Source: Diadema setosum (lineage: Eukaryota; Echinodermata; Echinoidea; Diadematoida; Diadematidae). From it: a DNA stretch of 64,000 nucleotides. The notes beneath the pieces are model-generated. The model saw only the letters and a program-made list of their open reading frames with translations, did no database searches and had not been told where the DNA came from. The stretch is taken from contig CM067069.1 of assembly GCA_033980235.1 (NCBI GenBank), forward strand, positions 15,919,150 through 15,983,149. The letters run 5' to 3'. The position numbers and the translations under genes were made by a program. Within the stretch, counting starts at the first letter, position 1, and the number at the start of each line of letters is the position of its first letter. Shown piece after piece: positions 22,801-34,800 of the stretch.

Positions 22801-25800
22801 TTAAGAAAAAATATATTAACATTGGAATTCTGCCACTTACTTTGGCTGTCATCTTGGTCGTCTAAAAACCCTAAAGAATGGATGAATTTCAACAACCAAG
22901 TTTTGAGGGTGTTGAATAGGGTCTAACATTTTCCAATTTTTGACAGTTATATTGGCGGTCATCTTGGACATCTCAAAAGCCCTGAAAAAGAATACGAAAG
23001 TTGCATCAACCAGGTTCGGACTCAGCACCCTCGAAATAGAGTAAAACCGCCAATTGTTTTCAATTTTACACCATTTAGAAGGTAACAGAGGGCTTACATG
23101 GAAAGTTTCGTTTTTAACGGCCATTTAGGGGCCATTCTGGCGGCCATCTTTATTGTCTCAAAACCCTCAAGGAAGCAAGAGCTGTATCCTGGAGCTTCAA
23201 ATTCAGCAAACTCAAAATAGTTTAAAACCAAAAACTGTGTTATATTTTACACCATTTAGAAGGAAATAGGGGGTCTACATATGAATTTCTGTTTTTGGCG
23301 GTCATTTTTGGCGACCATCTTTATCATCTCAAAACCCTTAAGGATGCAAGAGTTGTATCCTGAGCTTCGGATTCAGCACACTCAAAATAAGATAAAAACC
23401 ACCAATGGCTTTCAATATATGGGAACTTCCGTTTTGGGTGGCAATTCTGGCGGCCATATTGAATATCTCAAAATCTTCAACAATGCAGGAGTTGCATCAT
23501 CCAGATTCTCATTCAGCACCCTCAAAATAGGGCAAAACCATCAATTGTTTTCAATTTCTCACCATTTAGAAGGAAATACGAGGGAATTTCCGGTTTTGGC
23601 GGCCATTTTGGCGGCCATGTTGAATATCTCAAAATCCTCAAGGAAGCAAGAGTTGCATCATCCAGATTCGGATTCAGCATCCTCGAAATAGGGCAAAACC
23701 ATCAATTGTTTTCCATATCTCACCATTTAGAAGGAAATACGTGGGAAATTCCGGTTTTGATTGGCGGCCATTTTGGCGGCCATCTTGAATATCTCGAAAA
23801 CTTCATGGATGCAAGAGTTGCATCATCCAGATTTGGATTCAGCACCCTCGAAATAGGGTAAAACCATCAATTGTTTTCAATTTCTCACCATTTAGAAGGA
23901 AATACGTGGGAATTTCCGGTTTTAATTGGTGCAGCCATTTTGGCAGCCATCTTGAATATCTCAAAAACTTCATGGATGCATGAGTTGCATCATCCATATT
24001 TGGATTCAGCACCTTCCAAATAGAATAGAATTATCAATTGTTTTCAATTTCACACCATTTAGAAGGAAATACGTGGGAATTTTCGGTTTTGGCGGCCATT
24101 TTGGCGGCCATCTTGAATATCTCAAAACCCTCAAGGATGCAAGAGTTGCATCATCCAGATTCGGATTCAGCACCCTCGAAATAGGGTTAAACCATGAATT
24201 GTTTTCAATATCTCACCATTTAGAAGGAAATACGTGGGAATTTCCAGTTCGGGCGGCCATTTTGGCGGCCATCTTGAATATCTCAAAATCCTCAAGGATG
24301 CAAGAGTTGCATCATCCAGATTCGGATTCAGCACCCCCGAAATAGGGTAGAACCATGAAAAAACATTGGGTGGACGGTAAAACAAGGTTCAGCCTCTGGC
24401 ACCCAGACTAATAGCTTGCGATTGTGTGAAGATCGTCTGTGGATTGGTATGTCATTGTGGTTATGGTATGGGTGTTGTGTGTGGAAAGCTTGAATATGGT
24501 CTGCACAATGCTGTGTGTGTGTGTGACACATTCTGTATGTACATTATGACTGCATGTGTGTGTAGATTGGGAATTCCCTACGTAGAAAGCCAATCACAGC
24601 ATCAGAGTGCCTCACACTTGCTAAACGTCATGATGATGACCGTCCCACCACATTTTCTGCATGTATCAGTGCGCACACACACACACACACATACACGTAC
24701 AACATGCGGTGCTAGCTGTAGAGTGAACTGTCGTGAAGAAAATGTGTGTGTACAAGACAGTTTTTGGCGCATCGAGCTTTACAATCTCGGACCGTGATAG
24801 CACAGGCGAAGTTAAGCTTTACCCAAGGACATTTTGCTTTACCTCGCTATATCAGGTTTGATTGGCTATGTTTTTCTTTGTTTGGAAATCACAAAATGTA
24901 TCTCGTTATAGCAGTTATTTCGTTATAGCCGATCTCGCTATAAGAGTATAGCATTTTACATGGACTTGTGTGGAAGGAAATTTGGGATCGGGAAAATTTC
25001 CTCGTAATAACCGATATCTCGTTATAGCAGTGTTCGTTTTATATACCGAGCTTCCCCTGCCCTGTATACCACACTACAGATGTTACGATTCACGGCCGTG
25101 TCCGTGAATTTACGTCGTAAAGAAAAGTATCCCGCAGAAATATGATACAAACCAGAATCCGTGGAAAAGTTATTTATTTTGTAGATACACCCATTTTATA
25201 ATTCCACATTTGCTGGAAAAGCGCACTTATTTTCTCTTCAAAATACATCGCCGTCAGATGCAACGTTACAGAGCAGAGTGTACGGGCCTCTAAACATTCG
25301 AATGTGTTCATGCGTGCGATGGCCTGGGGACCCGATTTGGACAGCTAGCAAGTTACAGACACGGCCGAAAAAATAGTAAATATCAAAAAAGTCGATGCAG
25401 CAACTGAAAATCGATGCGGGCGGGGAGCGGGCTGGGACGAGAATTATGAATTTCTTGGTATTTTCAGCGCCATTTTGAAAATAGTAAATAGTAAAAAAAT
25501 CGATGCGGCGGCCAAAATCGATGCGCGCGAGGACGAGAAACTGGTTTCTTTTTTTACTTGGCCTTAGCTACTATACAGTAGTCATATGATGGAAGGGTTG
25601 TTTTCATGAAAAACTTGGCTCACAGCTAACACTAAGTGAACACGCATCTGGCTGATCACTTCTCAGTTTCAAAGTCATAGCCCCGGTGTAATAACAGCCA
25701 CTAAACAACTTTCTTTTCTTAATAGTTATGGGTTGACATGAATGAACAACACATCTGGCAAATTAGTCCTCAGAATTTAAAGTCATGGTCACTGCAACAC

Positions 25801-28800
25801 ATCCGGAAAAGATTTTTATTTGTTTCTTTTCACAGCTCGCAGTTTACATGAGTAAACAACAAATTGGGCTTCCAATTTCTAAGAATCACAGTCATAGTCC
25901 CAGCATTGTGTGTAATATTCACCAGAAAATCTAATTGGGATTTTTTTTTTCACTTTCACAAGACTTTAAAGACAGTCACTAAACCAGATAAATCTGTTAG
26001 AAAGTAATCATGTATGCTTTCTACTGGTAACTTTCCGAAGCCATTATTTTTAGTGGCTTATTTTGACTGATTACCCATTGAACCCTAAAACTGACAGTGC
26101 ACCATGTCTATGACAGTCCTCATGTTGATGCATGACATAACAGACTACTTCTGCTTGCATTGACAGTGCACTGTTCCGTTTTGTTTTAGGTTTCATGTTT
26201 ATTTTTAACACATGTTTTATGCTCCTATAACTCTCATCATTTTTAATTTATCACTGGTGATAGCCCTTTCTTTGCAGGCTAAGAAATCATCTACTAGGAT
26301 GCAAATCCGACCAGGAAGTGAGCACACCCAAAATGAAAATGAAACAAGAGGTTTGGCCAAGTTTTTGTTTTTGTGTGCCTAAACTTCAACAACTGAGTCA
26401 CCATCGCATGTCATCTGCCACCGAAAATCTTTCAGAGACACCACGTAAATGTACATTGCATATGCCGTGTGGTGTGCACACTTGCGCAGCCAAAGAAATG
26501 TCAGCAAGTTTTCAATTCAGTTACAGCTGGTTAAAGAATAAAGTATCTTCTAATGATTGAGCTGAAATGATAGCAAGGTGTCAATAAGAGAGAGGGATAA
26601 AGTTTTTTTTTTTTTTCTTCTTCCAGTCCTGCACTGAGGAGACAAAAAAGAACAACAATATTGAAATTTAAGGTTCGACATCAATATTTGTTGTACAAAG
26701 TACAGGAGAAGTTTTATCAAAATCAAAAATATTACTGTCAAGCAAGATTATTTCTGTGGCATGAATTTTTTCTTTTTCAAATTGAAGCCGACAGCCATTT
26801 TCGCCACATGAAATTTTTGCCAATTGTCACTGGCATTCAGAGCATTTAGTGTAGACAAGAATTTTCGCATGTAGTTTGATTTTGTTGATCTAGGTTCTTG
26901 CAAAATTCTTGAAAATAAAACATATGCAAACATTCCTAGTTTCACAATACATATATGATGAAAGTAACGAGATTTTCAAGTTCATGTTTTCTTAAACAAT
27001 ACATATATTTCTAAGTGACATGCTCATGTGTCAGCTTAGGAGGTGATGAAGCTGCGCAAGCACCACTGTGACCACGACACAGATATTTACTACCATTTGT
27101 ATTCCTCTACTGAAATGCAATGAAAAAAAATTGTATATCATTCAAATTTACACTACTGTTTTGCTGCATTAAAGAGAAAATGACTTCTAAGGGTGAACAG
27201 GTTGTACTGATATATCTACTTGACTCAGATGAATGATTTTCATTACATCTTTGTGCACACAATGATAAGAGACTTTTGAGATTTAGGCATCACAGCATTC
27301 AATTTGCACACATGTGGCTGCAACCAATGATATTAATTGTTCTTTGAACCAATGATACTTGCATTCTACTATTACATACTATTGACTCGTTATAACTCAT
27401 AACTTTTTTTGTCGCTCAATTTTTGTGACTCTTCCATGAGTCCATTCATGATTTTTACTTTACTCCTCAAAGTAGAAACTTATCTATTATGAAGCATTAC
27501 ACTTGGCAGGATTGCACATAGTTGGAATCGTTTGCCATAAATACAACAAAGAGTGCCCATCTGGTGGAGTTGAGGTAGATTAGTAGATATATCAACTATT
27601 AAAGTAGTTTCATCTTCGAGCTCACACGGAGTGTTTGAGAACACTACTCACACCCAACGTTGATATGTTGATCATTAACTTGTTCTACGTTGTCGGGCAT
27701 CATATTTTTTTTTTTCTTTTTCAGTTTTGAATTTGCATCCCACAACTGAAATAGATAAGACGTCATTCAAGTTTATTCCGTTTATCTCCTGAAAACGGGA
27801 GGCGATACCTCAAACTGGTCAAAGGTTGTTTTTGAAACATCCAAATTACTGATGTAAGCACTTGGGTGCCAGAACTTTGTAATCTATTAAAAGAACCATC
27901 CATGCTGTCAAGACTTAATGAAAAAGCCCAAGATTCTGTACAAGCTGTTATTTTAACATACATAGATTTTTTTGAGGACGTAATAGATATTTTTGCAATG
28001 GATGTTGTTTTCAAGGCTGATTCCAAGGCTGGACTAATAACCTACCGTGTGGCAAAATTTTCATGTGTTGTAAAATTAGCGACCCAACAGCGATTCACAA
28101 AATTCATGAAAACTTAACCCTCACAAAGTCAACAGCTCAAGAATTCTGCTTCATGTCATGCGGTGAGGACTTTGTTTTTGCCATATATGACAGAGATGCC
28201 ACTATTCTAATGCTAATAATGCTTACAAAACAAAATAATCAGTCATAAAAGGCCCAATTTTGTCCTACCTCTTCTGTAACCAGTTATAGAAAACCAAAGC
28301 CCAAATACGAAAAATGAGAGTTTGTGCAATTCTCCTGATGTTTTCTTTATATTGTCCAATATGCTGCCATGAAGTGTAGTAAAAATAGACTCTTTATCCA
28401 GCCATGACAGCACCAAAACTTTAAAAGTTCACGACTATTGAATTTTGACTGCCAAATTCTCCTCAAACTTTCACTGATGTGTTCTACTAATACATGTATT
28501 GCTGTTTTTAAACTCAATCCATATTGATACTTGGACTTTGGTTTCCATTAGATCCATTCTGATCACAATACAAAGCTTTCTTGCCTTCTCATGCAAAATC
28601 TCTTTTGCTGATCTCTTTGATCCATTTTTAACTTGGTTTGTTTGAAGTAAAACCTCAGTGGCAATAATGGCCTTTGCACTTAAGCAAGACTATTGCTTTT
28701 GGACATAAACTTCAGTGATGAACTCAAAATGTTTCACCTGTCAAATCTGTCAAGATCTGCAAGAAGGAATACTTGTTTAAACCCTTCTTGAGATTATGCT

Positions 28801-31800
28801 GTCTATAGTTGTTTTTGTTCCTATCATCTTGAAATCTGTGAAGTTACAGTAATAAATATGCGGAGCTGATGCCCTGTACAGTCTCACTGTCAAGAATATT
28901 GTCTTTCTAATTTAGCATGTGCTGTTTGAGATCTTCTTTTATCTGATTGCAGAATAAAGGCAAAACTTGGCAAAATACACAGTTTTTTATGACTGTTCCC
29001 AGCTCTGTACACAGACTTAAAACTTAATTAAAGGTAGCAAGTCTTATGTGCCATCCCTTGTAAGCCAAATCCTTCTCGCAGAAATAAACACAACTGTGCC
29101 ATATCTTTTTTCTCTCCCTTTTTATATTTTGCTCAATACACAACACTGAATCAGTATAGTTTCATTAACTACAGCTCATTTCAAGGCCAACTAAGTACAG
29201 TTTGTATGCATGCCTTTTAATATTTGAGTGCTTGATCAAATGCAATATTTCCACGGTACAACCTTGTTCAGACAGACATGCAAAATACCGGTACAGACTG
29301 AAATTTACATCATGGTAAAAAAGAGAGAGTACTTTATTGCATACTATGGGTAGTTCATTTACCTTTTTTGCTCTTGCAAATTATAACTATACCTGTGTTT
29401 GCTAAAAGTAACGACTACTGCTTGCCAGAAAATTAACCAATCATATTATAAGGATTTGGTGGTAAAAACCCAAGTGCCGCCAAATTGAAAGAATATTGAG
29501 ATTTTACTGTCCATGCTAAAAGCAAAATCAATCCTAAGATGAGACTTTAGGAAAAGCAGTGTTCAATGCATTTGGGAAATTTGCCTACTACCTATGCTGA
29601 ATATACATCACGTTCCTTCACCCTATCCCTTAAACAAGCCAATTGTATTTTCTTTTTCTCACTTTCAGCCTTTCTTCAGCTTGTCTCTCTACCAACCAAA
29701 AAACATCAACAACAAAACATCAACAGCAGGATCAACAGGACAAAGTACTCTTCCCCCCCCCCCCCCACACAAAGTCATCCCATAAGACCATAACCAGATA
29801 TGCTTCGTATCCATGGCAACTAACATCTGGAGAACATGCCTCTGAGAATCACTTGAGGGGATTAATAATATCCTGCTGGGCCCATGAGCACAATAAAGCT
29901 CCTCTCAATCAGCAAGGAGCTAGTACCTCCTTGCAATCAGTAGGATCACTGCAACTTGGAGTGTTGACTGGAATCTGAGAAGTTTGTAGGTCCAAAACTT
30001 CTCTTGTAGGCAGCAGAGAACTTGCAAGATTAGTGGTGCTATACCCCTAAAAGTCTACATGATATTAATACCCACTTAACCTAACAAGAAGGGGGGGGGG
30101 GGGGGGGAGGAGTGATCCTGTTAAATGACATTTCATATTTTATGATGGTTTCAAGGCTTTACAATGGACCCACATTAGCTGCCTGTCATTTTATGTGCCC
30201 ATACAAGCTACATGTGGATCATATCAGCCCATTCAGATCCAGATTCCAAATCTTAATTACTATTGCTATTTTTTATTCATAATATGATCAAACAAAAGTT
30301 ATTTGAACTACTAGAAGCTTCACAAATTGCACTTTATTGATAGCTTAAGCCCCTGTGATGTTTGCCCTTTTTCTCAGAAAATGATCAAGCAAATGCACTA
30401 CTCTTTGTAAAAAAAAAAAGGAACAAACAAGCAATAACAATAGTAAAATATTTGAAATAGGAAGAAAATCCAATGTACTTAACTACTGAAAGACTAATTT
30501 CCAGGGTGAACTTTGTCTTTAAAACTAATCTGACCATACACACTGTACTTTCTTTTTCTTTTGTTTTGGAAATCTGTGCTCTTTACTTACAGCACTGTAT
30601 AAAGAAATTGTGCTGCGTGATCATGAGACTACTAGTACTGTGAAAATGCAAATTTTCATGGAGTGGAAATATTTGTGCATATTGTGCAACATGAATCAAG
30701 AGCAAAAATAAAATCTGCATTTTTTTTTTTTTGCTTGTTATATGTAAATACTACATGTATTTTATATTTTGATTCTGCACAATTAAAACGCAAGAGAAAT
30801 TCATCTTACAGGGAAAAATCCGAAAAAAGAGTTTCCTCAAAACTTTCCATTTCATCAAATGCAAGCATGAAGGTTGTGAATATGGATTGCTTTCATTCAT
30901 GTCATGTGTCTGTCTGGGATTTCCCATTCATTCCATCACATTAGAACATTGGTTCTACTCAAAGTCAGTACTGCTTATCACGGAACCAATACACTTTTTG
31001 CTGGCACGTGTGTAATGTAGTGACACCGTTGTTTCTGTACCCACCCCCCTCCCCCACAAACACACACACTCAAATTTTACTGCCAGGCTACATAGAATGT
31101 AGTATATCTAGGGCTTTTTGAAAAGGAGCTTGGGTTCCTGCCAACTGCTGTCAGTGTGCTTCTGGTGCAGAATATTTTCCAAGTGCACACTTCACTTTAC
31201 TGAGATCGAGACAGGTCACAGGTTATTCGGCTGTCTTGAATATTGAACAAATAACAATCCCTTTATGCACGTCTCAAGACTAACATATTTTTCTGGTGGC
31301 AGGTTCAAGCCACTAGAATCTTTCATTCAAATTGAAATTCTTCCGTCGAGATGTTTTTTCATTGTAACTGATTGACAAATTGCCCTACATCGATGTAAAT
31401 AAGCACTGAATTGATCAGTATTTAAGCAGTAGCCATGTTGGGGCGTACATATTTGAGCAGGATTCGAACCTATGACCTCCTGATCTCCGGGCAGGCGTCA
31501 TCTCCACAAGACCACCGAGCTTTTGCCCGACAGCAAGTGTTGGTTCTGATCCTCATAGCATGCCAGCGGGTACTGTGTAATTATTCAAATTCAAGAAATT
31601 CTTCCATCGAGATGTTTTTTTTTGTTTTTCAATCTGACATTTTAGTGGCCCCCACAAAGAATGTTTTGGTCTGACATGTCAGGAAGCATAACAAATCCCT
31701 TTGTGACTATCCAGCTCAAAATCCACAAAAAGTCAAAGATTAGCATTCTCTGTAACCATGGCCAAAAATATGTCATTTAGGTAGACCCACTCAAATTTTC

Positions 31801-34800
31801 TAAGTTTGTCTTACCTGAGAGAGTATTCATTTCTCTATGTACTGACAAAATTTGGCGACTTCAAACATAACAGAAATTGAGATATTAGCAATTTTACTGG
31901 ACCATAGTTTTTTTGTTTGTTTGTTTTTTTTTTTCAGACAGGCACCGTTTTCACTGGGAAATTGATAGTTTTGCACGGCTTGTGCCGAAAGGGTGGGTTG
32001 GGTGGTGGCGCGTCGCGTTAATGGGAACACCACCCTTCGTCCAAAGCCCCCCCCCCCCCCCCCCCGGTTTTGCCGAAAGGGTGCGTTGGGAGCGTTGGGT
32101 CGCGCCGCGTTGACTGGAACCCCACCATTCGTCCAAAGCCCCCCCGGTTTTGCCTAAAGGGTGCGTTGATACTTTTCCTCATGTAATATTAAAAGACGAG
32201 TTTTGAATTTATATTCAACCTTCAAACAACCATTTCAAAGAGGCTATCGTCCGGATCGGTTTCACTCTCTATCACCACTTGGTCTACAACCAGTTGGTCT
32301 AATAGACTATTTAATATCAGTTGGTCTAATAACCAGTTGGTCTAGTCATCATTTCGTCCAATTACTGTTTGGTCTAATTGTTATTTGGTTTAATTACTAT
32401 TTGGTCTACAGTCAATTCGTCTAATAATAGCAATTTTTTTTTTCAATTCAATTCAATCTTTATTTCCGATTCAATATATAATACACAAAGTATATGTGAA
32501 TATGAGCAAATTGTACAAAAAGTGAGTTTAAAAACAATGGAAACGACAACAAAACAAAGCGAGATTATGATAAAGCCAAAAGAATAAAAAAACACATTGG
32601 GAAAACAGATATCACAGGTACATAGAGAACAGAAACTCATTAACATTTATGTGTTTGGTTGACCGGAAAACTTGGTCTATTTTTGGTCTAACACCAATTT
32701 ATATCATCAAATACCGATTTGGTCTATTATGAGTTGGTCTAATTCCATTTCGTCTAATCAACAAATGGTCTAAAATAAAACCAAATTTGTCCAATATAAA
32801 TTTGGTGTACACATCATTAATTTTGGTCCATTGCCCAGTTGGTCTAGCCTCTGTCTATCATAATTTAGTCTACACCCATTTAATCTAATAACCATTGATC
32901 TTATTGTCATTTGGTCTAATAGCCAGCCTCCTGGTCTAATCAGGTACCATTTGGTCCAATCATCGTTTTGTCTTTATGACCAACTGGGCTATTTTTTTTT
33001 GTTTGTTTGGGGGGGGGGGCTTTTATTGATGTGTACATCAAATTTATATTGGACAAATTTGGTTTTATATTAGCCCATTTGATGATTAGACGAAATGGAA
33101 TTAGACCAACTCATAATAGACCAAATGGCTATTATTAGACGAATTGACTGTAGACCAAATAGCAATTAAACCAAATAACAATTAGACCAAACAGTAATTG
33201 GACGAAATGATGACTAGACCAACTGGTTATTAGACCACTGATATTAAACAGTCTATTAGACCAACTGGTTGTAGACCAAGTGGTGATAGAGTGTAAACCG
33301 ATCCGGACGATAGCCTCTTTGAAATGGTTGTGTGAAGGTTAAATATAAATTCAAAACTCGTCTTTTAATATTACATGAGAAAAAGTACCAACGCACCCTT
33401 TCGGGCTTTGGACGAAGGGTGGGGTTCCAGTCAACGCGACGCGCCACCACCCAACCCACCCTTTCGGCACAAGCCGTTCTGCACAGCACACCTGAGTGAC
33501 CCTAATCTTGTCGGCTTAGAATGATAAGGGTGTTAAGGTTCCACTAGGCACCTTAATGCCCTATCATTCTCACCTGATGATCTTTTAAATCCTCTTTTCT
33601 CACTTTTTATGAAACTACACTTTCTGTAAATTCTCTCTTACACCCATTAAAGGTAGGGGATACCTTTTACACACCTCCCAAAATGCAGCAAAACATTAAA
33701 TATGAACCTCAGGGGACTTGTTTAGGCCACTGCTGAGAAATTTGGAAGTCAACAGTTATCTACAATTTGAATAATGCACAAAACTCAACTACTCAGTAGT
33801 TCTGTGTGTCAGCCACACTTAAGCCTTTTTGTTGCAGTCTTCTGTATTTTTTATCTATAAACACAAATCTAAAAGTATAAGAGCTGATGTAATAACATAT
33901 AGAGTGTGTGGCAAGAATGTATATAGAAATGTTTGTAAGTTTTGATAAACTTTCTTCACAAAATATACATGATGGACACATATGCAGTGCATGGGTCTGC
34001 AAAGGTAGCCTAGTAATGTACTGGAATTTACGGTGAGCCCCGAAAAAAATTCAATTCAAAATCTAACGGTCAATAAAAATGTACTAAATGTTACCTTCCA
34101 CTTTCAATACTTTATGGGAGTTTCTAAAATTATACTCTCTTCAACATACCATTGTATTTATACAACTCTTCATTTTTAAGAGTTCCCGACACCCGAAGAC
34201 ACCACACGAAAATGAGCATTTCATTTCTTTTATACTAATTCATCCGAGGGTGAGAGAGACCCTTGTCTAGACTTCCATGGTCATCTAGTGGGAAGTTGGT
34301 ATTTGTTTCTCCTCGCAAGAGACGCCCTTTCTTGTGCACACATATGTGCACTCACCCATCACAAACAGCTTGGGTCGCTGGAAGTGTGTGTCGTTTTCAC
34401 TGGAAGAGCTGTTTTTCACTCTCGAGACCGTTTAGAGTTCCCTCAACAAGTGCAAGTCTTTATCGAAGGGTGCGTTTGAGTGCTCTAAAGCGAACCAAAG
34501 TGAACTGAAATGTGCCAGATTTGGAGGGTTTGAGCACTCTTTTGAGAAAGCATACCTCCCGAGTTATTTTTAGAAGGGGTCGCACATTTTGTACCAAAAG
34601 AGTCATTCACCAGGCGCGCTTAAATTACTTACAGATGTCCCGAACAAAGAGAATAAACTCTTTGCATTATGACATATTTATGCATGATACGCGCATTCCC
34701 ACATACAAACTTGGGTCCGCTTTAGGTACCCTTTTGGAGCACATCGAGAAGTGGCCCAATTTTGGCTCAGTTCAGTACGGTGTGGTACACTTTAGAAGCA

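Larger units (their letters stand above)
21146..25064. mobile_element. pogo-like element inserted at TA within copy A
   Basis: Copy B at 49.23 kb reads gattgTAtaccacac where copy A reads gattgTA, 3.9 kb, TAtaccacac, which defines the insertion and its TA duplication. The ends CAAGTGGAAACTCG and, inverted, a CAGGGGAAGCTCGG-like sequence are imperfect TIRs. Subterminal CTCGTTATAGCCGATATC-type repeats occur at both sides. No transposase was seen; the interior is mostly the fold-back element listed next. Confidence 0.7.
20389..25563. mobile_element. PIF/Harbinger-like element, copy A, interrupted by a 3.9-kb insertion
   Basis: TIRs GGCCAAGTAAAAAAAGAAA (left, and inverted right) are followed by TTTCTCGTCC. 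TTA flanks both ends (20386-20388, 25564-25566). Its own sequence is 20389-21145 plus 25065-25563, about 420 bp shorter than copy B because of a deletion in the right half. A TTA/TAA 3-bp duplication is the mark of PIF/Harbinger elements. No transposase frame; non-autonomous. Confidence 0.75.

Noticed and set aside
21466..24385. Family of 70-130 codon frames with shared peptides
   Set aside because: They are translations of the tandem units of the fold-back element, on both strands, with no start or stop logic.
31450..31533. Functional tRNA gene
   Set aside because: Box A and B are good but the acceptor stem does not pair and the sequence sits inside a longer unit with a target duplication, so it is a SINE.
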